Assembly: GCA_004299465.1 (NCBI GenBank)
Contig: SCST01000222.1
Coordinates: 1-8,592, forward strand
Direction of reading: 5' to 3'
Origin: Methylovulum sp.
GTDB taxonomy: Bacteria > Pseudomonadota > Gammaproteobacteria > Methylococcales > Methylomonadaceae
Length of the DNA stretch: 8,592 nt
This document shows, in pieces, positions 1 through 6,036 of the stretch (position 1 is its first letter; every line of letters starts with the position of its first letter). The notes beneath the pieces were generated by a model that made no database searches, was not told the DNA's origin, and saw only the letters and a program-made list of their open reading frames with translations. Position numbers and translations under genes: made by a program.

Positions 1-149
1 TATCCGGCACCTTCCGCTCACAAAACGGCGCAAGCCTGTTCTTCAGAATACGCGGCTATGTCTCTTCCGCCAAAAAACAAGGCCACAACGTATTCGACGC
101 TTTGGCTTTATGTTTTCAAGGCTGCCCTTTGAATTTGGTGAGGGGCTGA
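1..149 (+). CDS. IS66-family transposase, C-terminal fragment (5' end outside window)
   Basis: This is the tail of a DDE transposase of the IS66 (TnpC) type, which would catalyse cut-and-paste movement of its element. Reading from position 3, 48 codons are open up to a TGA at 147-149. The peptide starts SGTFRSQNGASLFFRIRGYV and continues SSAKKQGHNVFDAL. The pattern 'G-FRS--GA--F--IR-Y-S---KQG--V--AL' is the familiar end of IS66 transposases, just after the catalytic glutamate region. The rest of the gene and element lies to the left of the window, so intactness cannot be judged. It abuts a second, unrelated insertion sequence, which marks this side of the window as a mobile-element-dense breakpoint. 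The family assignment is from recalled motif similarity and is fairly secure for such a short fragment. Confidence 0.75.
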   Translation, partial: SGTFRSQNGASLFFRIRGYVSSAKKQGHNVFDALALCFQGCPLNLVRG

Positions 150-157
150 GTAGTTAC
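139..157. repeat. possible right terminal inverted repeat of the IS66-type element
   Basis: The sequence just after the transposase stop, read on the minus strand from 157, begins GTAACTACTCAGCCCC. IS66-family ends typically begin with GTAA, and the tnpC stop often lies close to the right end. The opposite terminus is outside the window, so the inverted repeat cannot be verified here. Confidence 0.3.
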
Positions 158-207
158 GTTCAATTGCACAAAACATGTTTGTATCTATGCCAAGAAAAAT
201 TGCGATA

Positions 208-319
208 AGGAATGTGCATGAAATAACTTCGCGAGTTAAGGCTTAGCAGGTTTTAAAAACCTGCCAAGTCTGGATAGAATGGCAATGCTATTTGCAAAAG
301 TTATTTCATGCGCGTTTCT
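208..319. repeat. nested inverted repeat, MITE-like or structured-RNA element
   Basis: GCATGAAATAACTT at 216-229 is perfectly complementary to AAGTTATTTCATGC at 298-311. The pairing extends outward to 208 and 319 through eight more positions, three of which are G-U wobbles (T215-G312, T213-G314, G210-T317) with no mismatch. This gives a 22-bp outer stem enclosing 68 nt. A second strong hairpin (241-269) sits inside. The total is 112 bp, non-coding, with no clear target duplication. Size and architecture suit a small non-autonomous element (MITE) or a transcribed hairpin. I do not recognise a named family. Confidence 0.55.
241..269. repeat. 29-bp interrupted palindrome inside the larger inverted repeat
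   Basis: GCAGGTTTT (246-254) and AAAACCTGC (256-264) are perfect complements around a single A at 255. Pairing continues outward after one A-C mismatch (245/265) through CTT/AAG and a G-U pair (241/269). In DNA this could form a cruciform; in RNA the tight centre would open to a small loop. It is probably part of the same repeat unit as the outer stem. Confidence 0.6.
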
Positions 320-442
320 AGCCATAAAAGCTTAAACGATGAGGCAAAGTTGCAAATCCCATCCGACGTATGCATGCCATAAAGTTTTTTTCTTACTCCC
401 CCTCCTGCCCTCTGTGGACTTCCTATGCGTTGCTAACTATCA
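320..442. other. gene-free stretch left of the IS1380 element
   Basis: No coding sequence, RNA gene or convincing regulatory site is visible between the nested repeat and the IS1380 left end. The sequence has a T-rich run near 383-390. It does not encode any part of the acyl-AMP ligase whose C-terminus lies on the other side of the IS. Confidence 0.5.
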
Positions 443-456
443 CCTAAATCCTGCAA
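443..456. repeat. IS1380 left terminal inverted repeat
   Basis: CCTAAATCCTGCAA, with A442 also matching the partner. It is complementary to 2122-2135 except for T449. It is the transposase recognition end downstream of the transposase gene. Confidence 0.7.
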
Positions 457-671
457 GCCCCAAAAACCAAACAAAAAGTTTTGAATTTCACCGCCACTAT
501 TTTATGTTTCGGAGCCTGCCGAAGCCTTGCTTATCGATAACTTCATGACACACGCCGTAACCGATCAGAATCTAAAAAAATGATGAGTAACTGGCCGATA
601 GCCAGCTAATAGTGCGCCTCCTTCCCTTAAGAAAGCTAGCCATCGATCAGTTGGGTTGCCGCACCGTCGTG
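457..671. other. non-coding tail of the IS1380 element
   Basis: There is no credible gene between the left inverted repeat and the transposase stop. One short hairpin is visible, CTGGC (591-595) and GCCAG (601-605) around CGATA. It has no following T-run on the minus strand and so is not a convincing terminator. Confidence 0.45.
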
Positions 672-1925
672 TTATGAACCCAAACCAACCTCGACCCAAT
701 CACTCCAAACTTGTGGATAGAGTGGGTTATCCGGCGTTTTAATGGTCAACTGCCGACTTCCGGTTAGCAACTTACCCGCCATACGAACTAAATAAGTTCG
801 TATGGTTTCGGGTTCCCAGTGCCGAAGCGCCTGGCTGGAACTCATGAGAGACATCCAGCGCAGGGTATTGTAGGCCAGAACTGCACAATGAAATAAGCCC
901 GCGTTAGCCAAGAAATCGGCAGTTCTTATCTTGCCCATGCCCATTTGCCCTTTAGACTCTTCGATCCAGGTTTCGCAAGTTGCGCGTTCCCCGTATTTTT
1001 TATGGGTCTGCCAGGGCGTTAGGGCTTCAGTGGTAACGTAGCAGAAATAATCGAACCCGTATCCGCAGGTGTCCAGCAAATCTACTTGTAGGCTTTGTTC
1101 GTTAGGCAACCTCTTGCGTACTGCGACAAAGCGCCGTGACTTTTTCCAGTCACCACAACGGTAGGTGAACATGCATTGTTCCCAGTCGGGTTGGCCTGCG
1201 ATGGCAGACCATTGTTGCTGGATTAACAGGCCAAGCCAATTTTTAAGCTTAACCTTGATCAAGTAACCGTGCCCACGGGCATCCAGTAAATCCAATAAGG
1301 CGCCGGCAAAATAACCACTATCAGCCCGGATAATGACGCGTATCCTGCTGGGCAAATGCACCAGCAATTGCTTGACGAACTCAACGACACCATTGCTGGT
1401 ATAGGCGCTACCGGTTCTAAACCATGCTTGCAGAATTTCTTTACTGCCCACCCAGAAAGCCAATTGGGGATGGTAGGAAAGCGCCCCTTTTTTCTTGGGG
1501 TTATAGCCTTTGGCTGCGCCTTCTTGCCTGCCGCATACCGAATCAACCGTGGAATCAATGTCTATCCATTGAACCGGATTGAGTCCGACCGTTGATGTGC
1601 CGGAGCGGTTAGCCTTGCGCCAGATTTGTCCCCGTAACACATGATTGACCGTTTCAAGCTGATTAATCTGTTTTTCGTTGAGTTCTTTAAAGAGCCGGCT
1701 TACTGTTGTTTCAACGGGCATCCTGAGCCAGCCTGCAACCTCGCGCAACACGCCATCCGACCAGACCGCGCATAGCTTGGCGATGGATGAGGCTCCTCCT
1801 ACTATGCCTACCAACGACATAAAAATCACATCGGTAAGTTGATATTCAGCATTATCACCCCGTTGATGCGGAACATGCTGGCTGACAGTTTTTTCAAAAC
1901 CCATGCGGTCTAAAAACTTTATCAC
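672..1925 (-). CDS. IS1380-family DDE transposase (main ORF; N-terminus frameshifted)
   Basis: This transposase would bind the element's inverted repeats and move it by a DDE, RNase H-fold mechanism. The 417-residue ORF shows the IS1380 core in order: WIDIDST with the first Asp (about 124), GRQEGAAKGYNPKKKG and SYHPQLAFW (133-157), RADSGYF with the second Asp (202), and CETWIEESK carrying the catalytic Glu (318-323), followed by the FLANAGLFHCAVLAYN helix (338-353). The GTG at 1925 is only the first possible start in this frame. Codons upstream of it still encode family-like sequence (GLTSQAGLIP) with no start before an in-frame stop, so the native protein began further upstream in another frame, giving about 455 residues. 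The core is intact, but activity of the product made from the GTG is doubtful. No SD is seen before 1925. Confidence 0.85.
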   Translation of the reverse strand: MIKFLDRMGFEKTVSQHVPHQRGDNAEYQLTDVIFMSLVGIVGGASSIAKLCAVWSDGVLREVAGWLRMPVETTVSRLFKELNEKQINQLETVNHVLRGQIWRKANRSGTSTVGLNPVQWIDIDSTVDSVCGRQEGAAKGYNPKKKGALSYHPQLAFWVGSKEILQAWFRTGSAYTSNGVVEFVKQLLVHLPSRIRVIIRADSGYFAGALLDLLDARGHGYLIKVKLKNWLGLLIQQQWSAIAGQPDWEQCMFTYRCGDWKKSRRFVAVRKRLPNEQSLQVDLLDTCGYGFDYFCYVTTEALTPWQTHKKYGERATCETWIEESKGQMGMGKIRTADFLANAGLFHCAVLAYNTLRWMSLMSSSQALRHWEPETIRTYLVRMAGKLLTGSRQLTIKTPDNPLYPQVWSDWVEVGLGS

Positions 1926-2038
1926 GGGAATAAGGCCTGCCTGGCTGGTAAGCCCTCTGTCGCTGTTGGGGACATTTTGACAGTGCCGGTTTGTTTACGG
2001 GCTGTTTTGGGGGATGGTTTTGAAAATTTTGCTTTCAT
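1922..2038 (-). pseudogene. displaced N-terminus of the IS1380 transposase (frameshift)
   Basis: An ATG at 2038 opens a 38-codon frame beginning MKAKFSKPSPKTARKQTGTV, basic as expected for a transposase N-terminus, and ends at TGA (1922-1924) just as the main ORF begins. The main frame upstream of 1925 continues with RGLTSQAGLIP, the typical N-terminal segment of this family. One extra base near the A4 run (1975-1978) or C4 run (1968-1971) would join the two into one protein. The simplest reading is a single-base deletion or a sequencing indel in a homopolymer. Programmed -1 frameshifting is possible, but no canonical slippery heptamer is present. Confidence 0.6.
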
Positions 2039-2121
2039 CGAAATAATGACACGGGTAATTGCTCAATATTGACATTATCCCATTGATTATTAGTAGTTAT
2101 TGAAGTTTATTCGGCTGTTGA

Positions 2122-2135
2122 TTGCAGGTTTTAGG
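2122..2135. repeat. IS1380 right terminal inverted repeat
   Basis: TTGCAGGTTTTAGG, partner of 443-456 with one mismatch. The last bases contain an in-frame TAG (2132-2134) that closes the frame of the adjacent truncated ligase gene. Confidence 0.7.
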
Positions 2136-2176
2136 TAGAAGAAAAACGCCTGTCTTTATCGGAACTGGAGGAGCGT

Positions 2177-2812
2177 TTGACCGACTCGCCGTGGGTCGCC
2201 GAGGCATTTACCGTATCGATAGCAACAAGCCGGGACGTGGTCGGCGCTGCCGTGGTGTTGACTAAAGCCGGTTTTGAGCAACTTAAGGCCACAGGAAGGA
2301 ACGCATTAATCAGGCAGCTGCGGATAGGGTTGCAGCAATGGTTCGAGTTGATAGTCCTGCCGAGAAAATGGCTGCTGCTGGACAGTATGCTATTGACGCC
2401 ACAAGGCAAAATTGACGCTCACCTGCTAAAAACGCTGCTGGAGGCGGATCATCAAAAACTGCCGCAGGTGCAAAGCATTGCCGTAACGCACGACAGCGTT
2501 GAACTGCTGCTCAGGGTGCCGGAGGAATTGATTTATTTCCCCGATCATTTTGCCGCTTACCCGATTCTACCGGGTGTGGTCCAGATAGCGTGGGCAGGCT
2601 ATTTCGGCAAACTGTTTTTTACAGTAACCCAGCCCTCGTTAACGATGGAAGTCATTAAATTTGTCAAAGTCGTTAAGCCCGGCGATGAGCTTAAACTGAC
2701 GCTTAACCGGCGCGTATCGCCAAGTAAACTGTATTTTAACTTCCGCTCAGAACAGGGAACACACAGTTCAGGGCGACTTATTTACCCAACCCGGCACGGC
2801 GAACACCTATGA
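2177..2812 (+). CDS. truncated acyl-AMP ligase C-terminus fused to ApeI-like dehydratase
   Basis: This is a remnant of a two-domain protein of aryl-polyene / dialkylresorcinol-type biosynthesis. The frame is open from 2135, directly at the IS end, where it reads VEEKRLSLSELEERL, the hinge and start of an ANL-ligase lid. From the TTG at 2177, residues 1-90 are the rest of the lid, including LPRKW and TPQGKID with the lysine (about 78) expected to be catalytic. Residues about 100-211 are a hot-dog fold dehydratase of the ApeI type, with the signature FPDHFAAYPILPGVVQ (121-136), which would dehydrate 3-hydroxyacyl-ACP. The adenylating domain (several hundred residues) is missing, so ligase activity is lost; the dehydratase domain looks whole. 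The TTG has GGAGGAG at 2167-2173 but only 3 nt of spacing, so real translation initiation is uncertain. Its stop overlaps the next start (ATGA). Confidence 0.75.
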   Translation: MTDSPWVAEAFTVSIATSRDVVGAAVVLTKAGFEQLKATGRNALIRQLRIGLQQWFELIVLPRKWLLLDSMLLTPQGKIDAHLLKTLLEADHQKLPQVQSIAVTHDSVELLLRVPEELIYFPDHFAAYPILPGVVQIAWAGYFGKLFFTVTQPSLTMEVIKFVKVVKPGDELKLTLNRRVSPSKLYFNFRSEQGTHSSGRLIYPTRHGEHL

Positions 2813-3540
2813 AACCCTGCATCATCCCTGTTTATAACCATGAACACGCCATTCCCCATGTCATATCGACATTACAGGGCTACGGCATTCCCTGCCTGCT
2901 GGTCAACGACGGCAGCTCAGCTGCTTGCTCAAAGGTGTTGGCCGATTGCGCCGCACAGCAACCGGCTTGGCTGACGCTGATAAACCGCCCGGAAAACGGC
3001 GGCAAAGGCGCCGCAGTCATGGATGGGTTCAATACCGCCTTGCAGTTGGGATACACGCATGCGCTGCAAATCGATGCCGATGGCCAGCACAATAGCGGCG
3101 ATATTCCGCGCTTTCTCGAAGCCGCCCGCTTACACCCGGAAGCGATGATTTTAGGGCAACCCGTTTTCGATGAGTCCATCCCTAAAAACCGTCTTTACGG
3201 CCGTTATTTCACCAATTTATGGATAGGAATAAATACCTTGTCGTCAACCATTGCCGACGGGATGTGCGGTTTCCGGATCTATCCGCTGGCCGCCGTAGCC
3301 CATTTAATGCGCACAAGCCGCCTCGACCGGCGCATGGATTTCGACATCGATATTGTCGTGCGCCTGTATTGGCAGGGCGTCAAAACCGTCAATATGCCTA
3401 CGGCGGTCAATTACCCTTACGACGGCGTATCTCATTTCCGGCTATGGCAGGATAATCTCATGATTTCGAAAATCCATGCCCGCTTGTTTTTCGGCATGTT
3501 GCTACGCATTCCGCAACTCCTGCTAAGGCACCGGCGATGA
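2809..3540 (+). CDS. family 2 glycosyltransferase, aryl-polyene cluster type
   Basis: This is a GT-A-fold glycosyltransferase of 243 residues that likely adds a sugar to the lipid or polyene head group on the inner face of the cytoplasmic membrane. Visible motifs are IPVYNH (6-11), VNDGS (32-36), the NGGKG loop (63-67), the metal- and nucleotide-binding DADGQ (89-93), and a conserved DGMCGFR (150-156) acceptor-side motif. There is no membrane anchor apart from a mildly hydrophobic C-terminal helix (226-240). It overlaps the upstream ligase/dehydratase frame by ATGA and the downstream acyltransferase by ATGA, indicating translational coupling in one operon. In known aryl-polyene clusters such an enzyme is next to, or fused with, a lysophospholipid-type acyltransferase, as here. 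Donor sugar and acceptor cannot be read from sequence. Confidence 0.85.
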   Translation: MKPCIIPVYNHEHAIPHVISTLQGYGIPCLLVNDGSSAACSKVLADCAAQQPAWLTLINRPENGGKGAAVMDGFNTALQLGYTHALQIDADGQHNSGDIPRFLEAARLHPEAMILGQPVFDESIPKNRLYGRYFTNLWIGINTLSSTIADGMCGFRIYPLAAVAHLMRTSRLDRRMDFDIDIVVRLYWQGVKTVNMPTAVNYPYDGVSHFRLWQDNLMISKIHARLFFGMLLRIPQLLLRHRR

Positions 3541-4460
3541 ACAAAACACCGCATTGGGCGCAAATGGAGGAGCGTAGCGTAATCTGGGGGATGCGCTTCC
3601 TGTTGCGCGTCTACCTGTTGTTCGGCCGCGCGGTTCTGCAACTGTTTTTATACCCGGTCGTGATTTACTACTGGCTGACTAACCGACAGGCCAGGCAGGC
3701 CAGCCGGATTTATCTCGACCGGTTGGCGGCCTTCGCGCCGTCATTAAAACTGCGCGGCAGCCTGCTCTGGAGCTACAGGCACTTTATCAGCTTTGCCAAT
3801 GCGCTGATCGACAAACTCGCCGCCTGGTCCGGGGCGCTGTCGCGGGCTGATATACAGTATTACGGACGGGAGCCATTAATCGCCACAATACGCTCAGGGC
3901 AAGGTGTAGTATTGCTGGGTTCGCATCTCGGCAATCTTGAGGTATGCCGCGTCATCGCCGATTTCGACAAGACAATACGCATTAATGTCCTGGTCCATAC
4001 CAAACATGCCGAAAAATTCAACCGCTTGTTAGGCCAAACCAGTGACAACAGCCGCTTAAACCTGCTCCAGGTCACTGAAATTAGCGCAGCGACTTCCCTA
4101 TTGCTGAGCGAAAAAATTGCCTGCGGCGAACTGGTCATCATCACCGCCGACAGGACGCCGGTAGGCAATCGGCAGCGTATCGGCAAAGCTGATTTTCTAG
4201 GCGCCGAGGCGATGTTTCCGCAAGGCCCGTTTATCCTGGCTGCGCTGCTGAAATGTCCGGTCTATACGGTGTTTTGTTTAAAGCAACAAGACCAGCATGT
4301 TATTTATTTCGATCACTTCAGCGACCTGCTGAAACTCCCGAGAAAATACCGCGAAGCGGAAATGCAGAAAGCTATCCAGCAATACGCCGAACGCTTACAG
4401 GCTTATTGCTTAAAAGCACCGTTACAGTGGTTTAACTTTTTTGATTTCTGGAGGGTTTAG
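3537..4460 (+). CDS. LpxL/HtrB-like acyltransferase, aryl-polyene cluster type
   Basis: This 307-residue membrane-associated acyltransferase belongs to the lipid A lauroyl/myristoyl acyltransferase superfamily, whose members move an acyl chain from ACP or CoA onto a hydroxyl. A hydrophobic N-terminal segment (about 21-47) likely anchors it. The catalytic HX4E motif is visible as GSHLGNLE (H130, E135), followed by ADRTPVG (204-210) and the C-terminal PLQWFNFFDFW (295-305), typical of this branch. The start is supported by AAGG at 3525-3528, 8 nt upstream, and by the ATGA overlap with the glycosyltransferase. By context it probably acylates the glycosylated product or attaches the polyene to its lipid anchor; this is inference. 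It is the last gene of the block. The thioesterase, LolA-like and exporter genes that often follow are not present; a convergent c-di-GMP gene comes next. Confidence 0.85.
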   Translation: MNKTPHWAQMEERSVIWGMRFLLRVYLLFGRAVLQLFLYPVVIYYWLTNRQARQASRIYLDRLAAFAPSLKLRGSLLWSYRHFISFANALIDKLAAWSGALSRADIQYYGREPLIATIRSGQGVVLLGSHLGNLEVCRVIADFDKTIRINVLVHTKHAEKFNRLLGQTSDNSRLNLLQVTEISAATSLLLSEKIACGELVIITADRTPVGNRQRIGKADFLGAEAMFPQGPFILAALLKCPVYTVFCLKQQDQHVIYFDHFSDLLKLPRKYREAEMQKAIQQYAERLQAYCLKAPLQWFNFFDFWRV

Positions 4461-4500
4461 ACGACTTACTGCTGGTTATTAAAGATTTTTTTGCGAGTGT

Positions 4501-4520
4501 CTTTAGGCGGGACCGCCAAG
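4501..4520. terminator. weak hairpin between convergent genes
   Basis: In the 61-bp gap between the acyltransferase and the diguanylate cyclase, GGCGG (4506-4510) pairs with CCGCC (4513-4517), and CTT/AAG extend it across a two-base bulge. The loop is very tight and no T-run follows on either strand; the T7 run at 4486-4492 lies on the wrong side for plus-strand termination. A transcription end is expected here, but the signal is poor. Confidence 0.25.
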
Positions 4521-4521
4521 T

Positions 4522-6033
4522 TCATGACATTAAATCAGCGGCAAAAAAATAATTGTTCTTGCCGGATTTTTTAGCCTGGTACATCGCATCATCGGCATAT
4601 TTCAATAACATTTCTGCCTCCTGGTGGTCGCTTGGATAAATCGAGATACCGATACTGATGCTGATGTAAATTTTATGGTGATGGATAAGAAAATCCGCAC
4701 TGATTGCCGCCAATATGTTTTGGGCGATTCGATCCATATTCGCCAATGACTGGATCGATGACAGGATAATAGTAAATTCATCGCCGCCCAGCCTAGCCAC
4801 CGTATCATCCTCGCGGCAACACAGCGTTAGCCGGTCGGCAACCATCTTCAGCAATTGATCGCCGGTTTCATGGCCGAGGCTGTCGTTAACCGCCTTAAAT
4901 CCGTCAAGATCCAGGAACAAAACCGCCATCAGGTTCGCATTGCGTTTAGCGTGCAGCAAATCATGCTGTAATCGTTCATAGAACAATAAGCGGTTAGGCA
5001 GTCCCGTTAACGAGTCATGAAATGCCAGGCGCGTGAGCATTTCTTCTTTTTCCTGTTGTTCGGAAATATCATGTACCGTGCAGATATTAATCTGGTACTC
5101 GCCCTGGTATATCTGGTGGTGATTGATTGCCGCGTTAAAGCGTTGCCCGTTATTTCTGAGGCCCAGCGCTTCACTATCATTTTCCAGGATCAAGTCGTTT
5201 ATGTTTTTATTTTTTAACGACTCGTCCGGATAAGCGAAAAGATTTTCGGCCGCTTGGTTCGTGGAAAGAATACGTCCGCAATTACCATACAGAATGATAC
5301 AGGTGTCTATCGAATTAAAAACATTCAGCATAGCCGCATTGTTTTGCAGGGTTTGCCGTATATTCCCGCGCAACCTGAAGTAGACAATGCCGAAATTAAT
5401 CAATGCCAAAACCAGGAACACCCGCTGGAATAGCCTTAAATTACTGGCATCGGTAGTCGAGTTTTGCTCCAGCGCCAGTGTTAATGCGTTCATCGACTGC
5501 AGCAGTTTCGCATTGTAATCGACCAGTATCGCGCTGGCCGCGCTAATTTCAGCAGGCGTCGCAGAATGGCCCGTCGCCCTGGTAAAAGGCGCCAAGGCCT
5601 GCTTCGCAACCGCCCATAAGCGCAACGCCGCTACTAGGTGCGCATGTGTATTCGCCGCCGTACTGGGCGGAAGAAATATTTGCTGGTAAGCCCCGTCCAG
5701 GGTTTTCCCGCCCTTCCAGAAAGCGTTCAGGGTTTGGTCGAATAATGTAATAGTGTCTTGCAATTCGTGTAGCGCGGCGCTTTTATCGAGATTGCCGGCG
5801 GCTTGGATAATCAATAGCGCTTTAGTCATGCGCTGGCTCAGCATGCGTTGACGTCCCGCCAGGTTAATCGCGACTGCATTTTCAGACAGGCGGTATGAAA
5901 TCAGGTAATTAAGCGATAAGGCAAAACAATCGAAAAGTACAAAAAAAAGCACCGGCACCAATACCGACGGGACCGTTTTTTTGGAAGCGGATTTTTTTTC
6001 ATCATTACCGGAAAAAAACTGCCCTTTTATCAT
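4522..6033 (-). CDS. membrane diguanylate cyclase: PilJ-like sensor, PAS, GGDEF
   Basis: It makes cyclic di-GMP from two GTP in response to a periplasmic signal. Domain order over 503 residues: short cytoplasmic N-terminus; TM1 about 21-47; periplasmic helical sensor about 50-195 opening with INLAGRQRMLSQRM (56-69), the hallmark of the PilJ/NarX-type N-terminal domain; TM2 about 201-220; a PAS-like region about 232-325; and GGDEF domain about 333-497. The active site LGGDEF is intact (416-420), as are DLDGFK (375-380) and the substrate-side motif FHDSLTGLPNR. An RxxD product-inhibition site (REDD, 407-410) sits five residues before GGDEF, so feedback inhibition is expected. The ATG at 6033 lies 3 bp after the stop of the EAL gene; no strong SD is visible, so translation is probably coupled. 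The sensed ligand is unknown; relatives of the sensor bind nitrate or pilus-related partners. Confidence 0.9.
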   Translation of the reverse strand: MIKGQFFSGNDEKKSASKKTVPSVLVPVLFFVLFDCFALSLNYLISYRLSENAVAINLAGRQRMLSQRMTKALLIIQAAGNLDKSAALHELQDTITLFDQTLNAFWKGGKTLDGAYQQIFLPPSTAANTHAHLVAALRLWAVAKQALAPFTRATGHSATPAEISAASAILVDYNAKLLQSMNALTLALEQNSTTDASNLRLFQRVFLVLALINFGIVYFRLRGNIRQTLQNNAAMLNVFNSIDTCIILYGNCGRILSTNQAAENLFAYPDESLKNKNINDLILENDSEALGLRNNGQRFNAAINHHQIYQGEYQINICTVHDISEQQEKEEMLTRLAFHDSLTGLPNRLLFYERLQHDLLHAKRNANLMAVLFLDLDGFKAVNDSLGHETGDQLLKMVADRLTLCCREDDTVARLGGDEFTIILSSIQSLANMDRIAQNILAAISADFLIHHHKIYISISIGISIYPSDHQEAEMLLKYADDAMYQAKKSGKNNYFFAADLMS

Positions 6034-6036
6034 GGA

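Larger units (their letters stand above)
443..2135 (-). mobile_element. IS1380-family insertion sequence, complete, about 1.69 kb
   Basis: The ends were placed from a terminal inverted repeat: CCTAAATCCTGCAA at 443-456 matches the reverse complement of TTGCAGGTTTTAGG at 2122-2135 with one mismatch. The right end coincides exactly with where the host ligase/dehydratase reading frame opens (codon at 2135; TAG at 2132-2134 inside the repeat), which is independent support. Its length suits IS1380 elements. It carries one minus-strand transposase gene (672-1925 plus a frameshifted N-terminus to 2038). About 215 bp between the left repeat and the transposase stop have no recognised gene, and about 85 bp precede the gene start. 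The flanking 4-5 bp (ATCA on the left, TAGA on the right) do not match, so the expected target duplication is absent, suggesting recombination after insertion. Confidence 0.75.

Noticed and set aside
339..548. 69-codon plus-strand open frame
   Set aside because: It crosses the IS1380 left end at 443, has no SD and no family-like composition, so it is a chance frame.
1356..1595. Open frame antisense to the transposase
   Set aside because: It lies wholly inside the well-supported IS1380 transposase in the opposite strand, with no recognisable product.
5017..5217. Plus-strand frame rich in Phe/Val, looks membrane-like
   Set aside because: It is antisense to the PAS/GGDEF coding region; the hydrophobicity is a by-product of the complementary codons.
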